Below are positions 5,746 to 5,942 of a stretch of 5,942 nucleotides of DNA, one piece after another. The DNA is from Candidatus Kaiserbacteria bacterium. GTDB taxonomy: Bacteria > Patescibacteriota > Minisyncoccia > Phycocordibacterales > Phycocordibacteraceae. Both the position numbers and the translations under genes were made by a program. The notes under the pieces are model-generated. The model ran no database searches. It was not told the DNA's origin and was given only the letters and a program-made list of their open reading frames with translations. The stretch spans positions 1 through 5,942 of the forward strand of contig QIHK01000056.1 of assembly GCA_003230945.1 (NCBI GenBank). Reading direction: 5' to 3'. How positions within the stretch are numbered: position 1 is the stretch's first letter; each line of letters starts with the position of its first letter.

Positions 5746-5942
5746 TTAGTTAGTTTTTCTTTTAAAAACACTCCATAAAAAATTTTGTTTTGTATCAAAT
5801 GGTGTCGTATGAATTTCTTCAAAACTTTTTATATGGTGAAATTTTGTAGTGAATTGCTCTTTCATTGAATTTTCTGAATATTGTGTAATATCCAGACCGC
5901 TACATTGCTTTGGACCATTTATAGAAAAAGTAGAAATTATTA
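5746..5942 (-). CDS. SAM-dependent methyltransferase-like protein, C-terminal end (5' part beyond the right edge)
   Basis: The reverse strand is open from the window edge to a TAA at 5748-5746, giving the last 64 residues. It begins IISTFSINGPKQCSGLDITQ and ends QNFLWSVFKRKTN. The pattern 'TFS..GP..CSGL....Y....L...F.......E.H.TP..T.QNF....F+' is one I associate with the C-terminal end of a group of class I SAM-dependent methyltransferases: the last strand pair after the Rossmann core. The SAM-binding motifs lie outside the window, so the assignment rests on this tail alone. The stop is 18 nt before merA, making it an operon partner. The Cys in CSGL and the His in EIHTTP could be substrate- or metal-contacting, but that is speculation. 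Confidence 0.65.
   Translation of the reverse strand, partial: IISTFSINGPKQCSGLDITQYSENSMKEQFTTKFHHIKSFEEIHTTPFDTKQNFLWSVFKRKTN

Larger units (their letters stand above)
3236..5942 (-). other. Probable mercury/soft-metal detoxification operon (methyltransferase - merA - thioredoxin - MerT-like)
   Basis: Four genes run the same way with gaps of 18, 2 and 12 nt, so they are very likely cotranscribed from a promoter beyond the right edge. Together they offer uptake through a Cys-pair membrane protein, an extracytoplasmic thiol protein, cytoplasmic reduction by MerA, and a methyltransferase of unknown substrate. No MerP, MerB or MerR/ArsR gene is seen within the window. The operon logic is inference from gene content. 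Confidence 0.7.

Noticed and set aside
5746..5942. Mercury methylation system (HgcAB)
   Set aside because: The visible tail has no corrinoid or ferredoxin motifs, and resembles a SAM-dependent methyltransferase.

Overview
The window looks like part of a Patescibacteria (CPR) chromosome, probably a Parcubacteria-type lineage. This is inferred from the AT-rich intergenic DNA, weak or absent Shine-Dalgarno sequences at most starts, a secreted Ig-like protein with a DxDGNG loop of the kind common in these genomes, and a long protein I cannot assign. The reading frames behave as in standard bacterial code, with TAA and TAG stops. No rRNA, tRNA, CRISPR array, transposase or integrase was seen.

Layout. 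Bases 1-554 (minus) hold the N-terminal 184 residues of a secreted surface protein that runs off the left edge. Bases 555-881 are a divergent intergenic region with a good plus-strand promoter, a perfect 20-bp palindrome and a near-perfect 20-bp palindrome. Bases 882-1628 (plus) encode a beta-carbonic-anhydrase-like zinc protein, closed by a textbook intrinsic terminator. Bases 1776-2921 (plus) encode a 381-residue protein of unknown function, preceded by an inverted repeat next to a -10-like element. Bases 2922-3235 are a convergent intergenic region with a perfect 22-bp palindrome.

The right half (3236-5942, minus) is a compact operon. In transcription order it holds the C-terminal end of a SAM-dependent methyltransferase-like protein, a MerA-type mercuric reductase core, a membrane-anchored TlpA/ResA-like thioredoxin, and a membrane protein whose C-terminal half follows the MerT pattern. 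Gaps between these genes are 18, 2 and 12 nt.

The operon is the most interesting part. It reads as a mercury (or soft-metal) detoxification cassette built differently from the classical merTPA. MerA has no N-terminal NmerA domain and has Phe where MerA normally has its C-terminal active-site Tyr. The MerT-like protein has two extra N-terminal membrane segments and lacks MerT's last one. A CxxC thioredoxin domain outside the membrane sits where MerP would be expected. A methyltransferase is the upstream partner. No MerR or ArsR regulator is visible; it may lie beyond the right edge. The mercury assignment rests on motif recognition only and no search was run.
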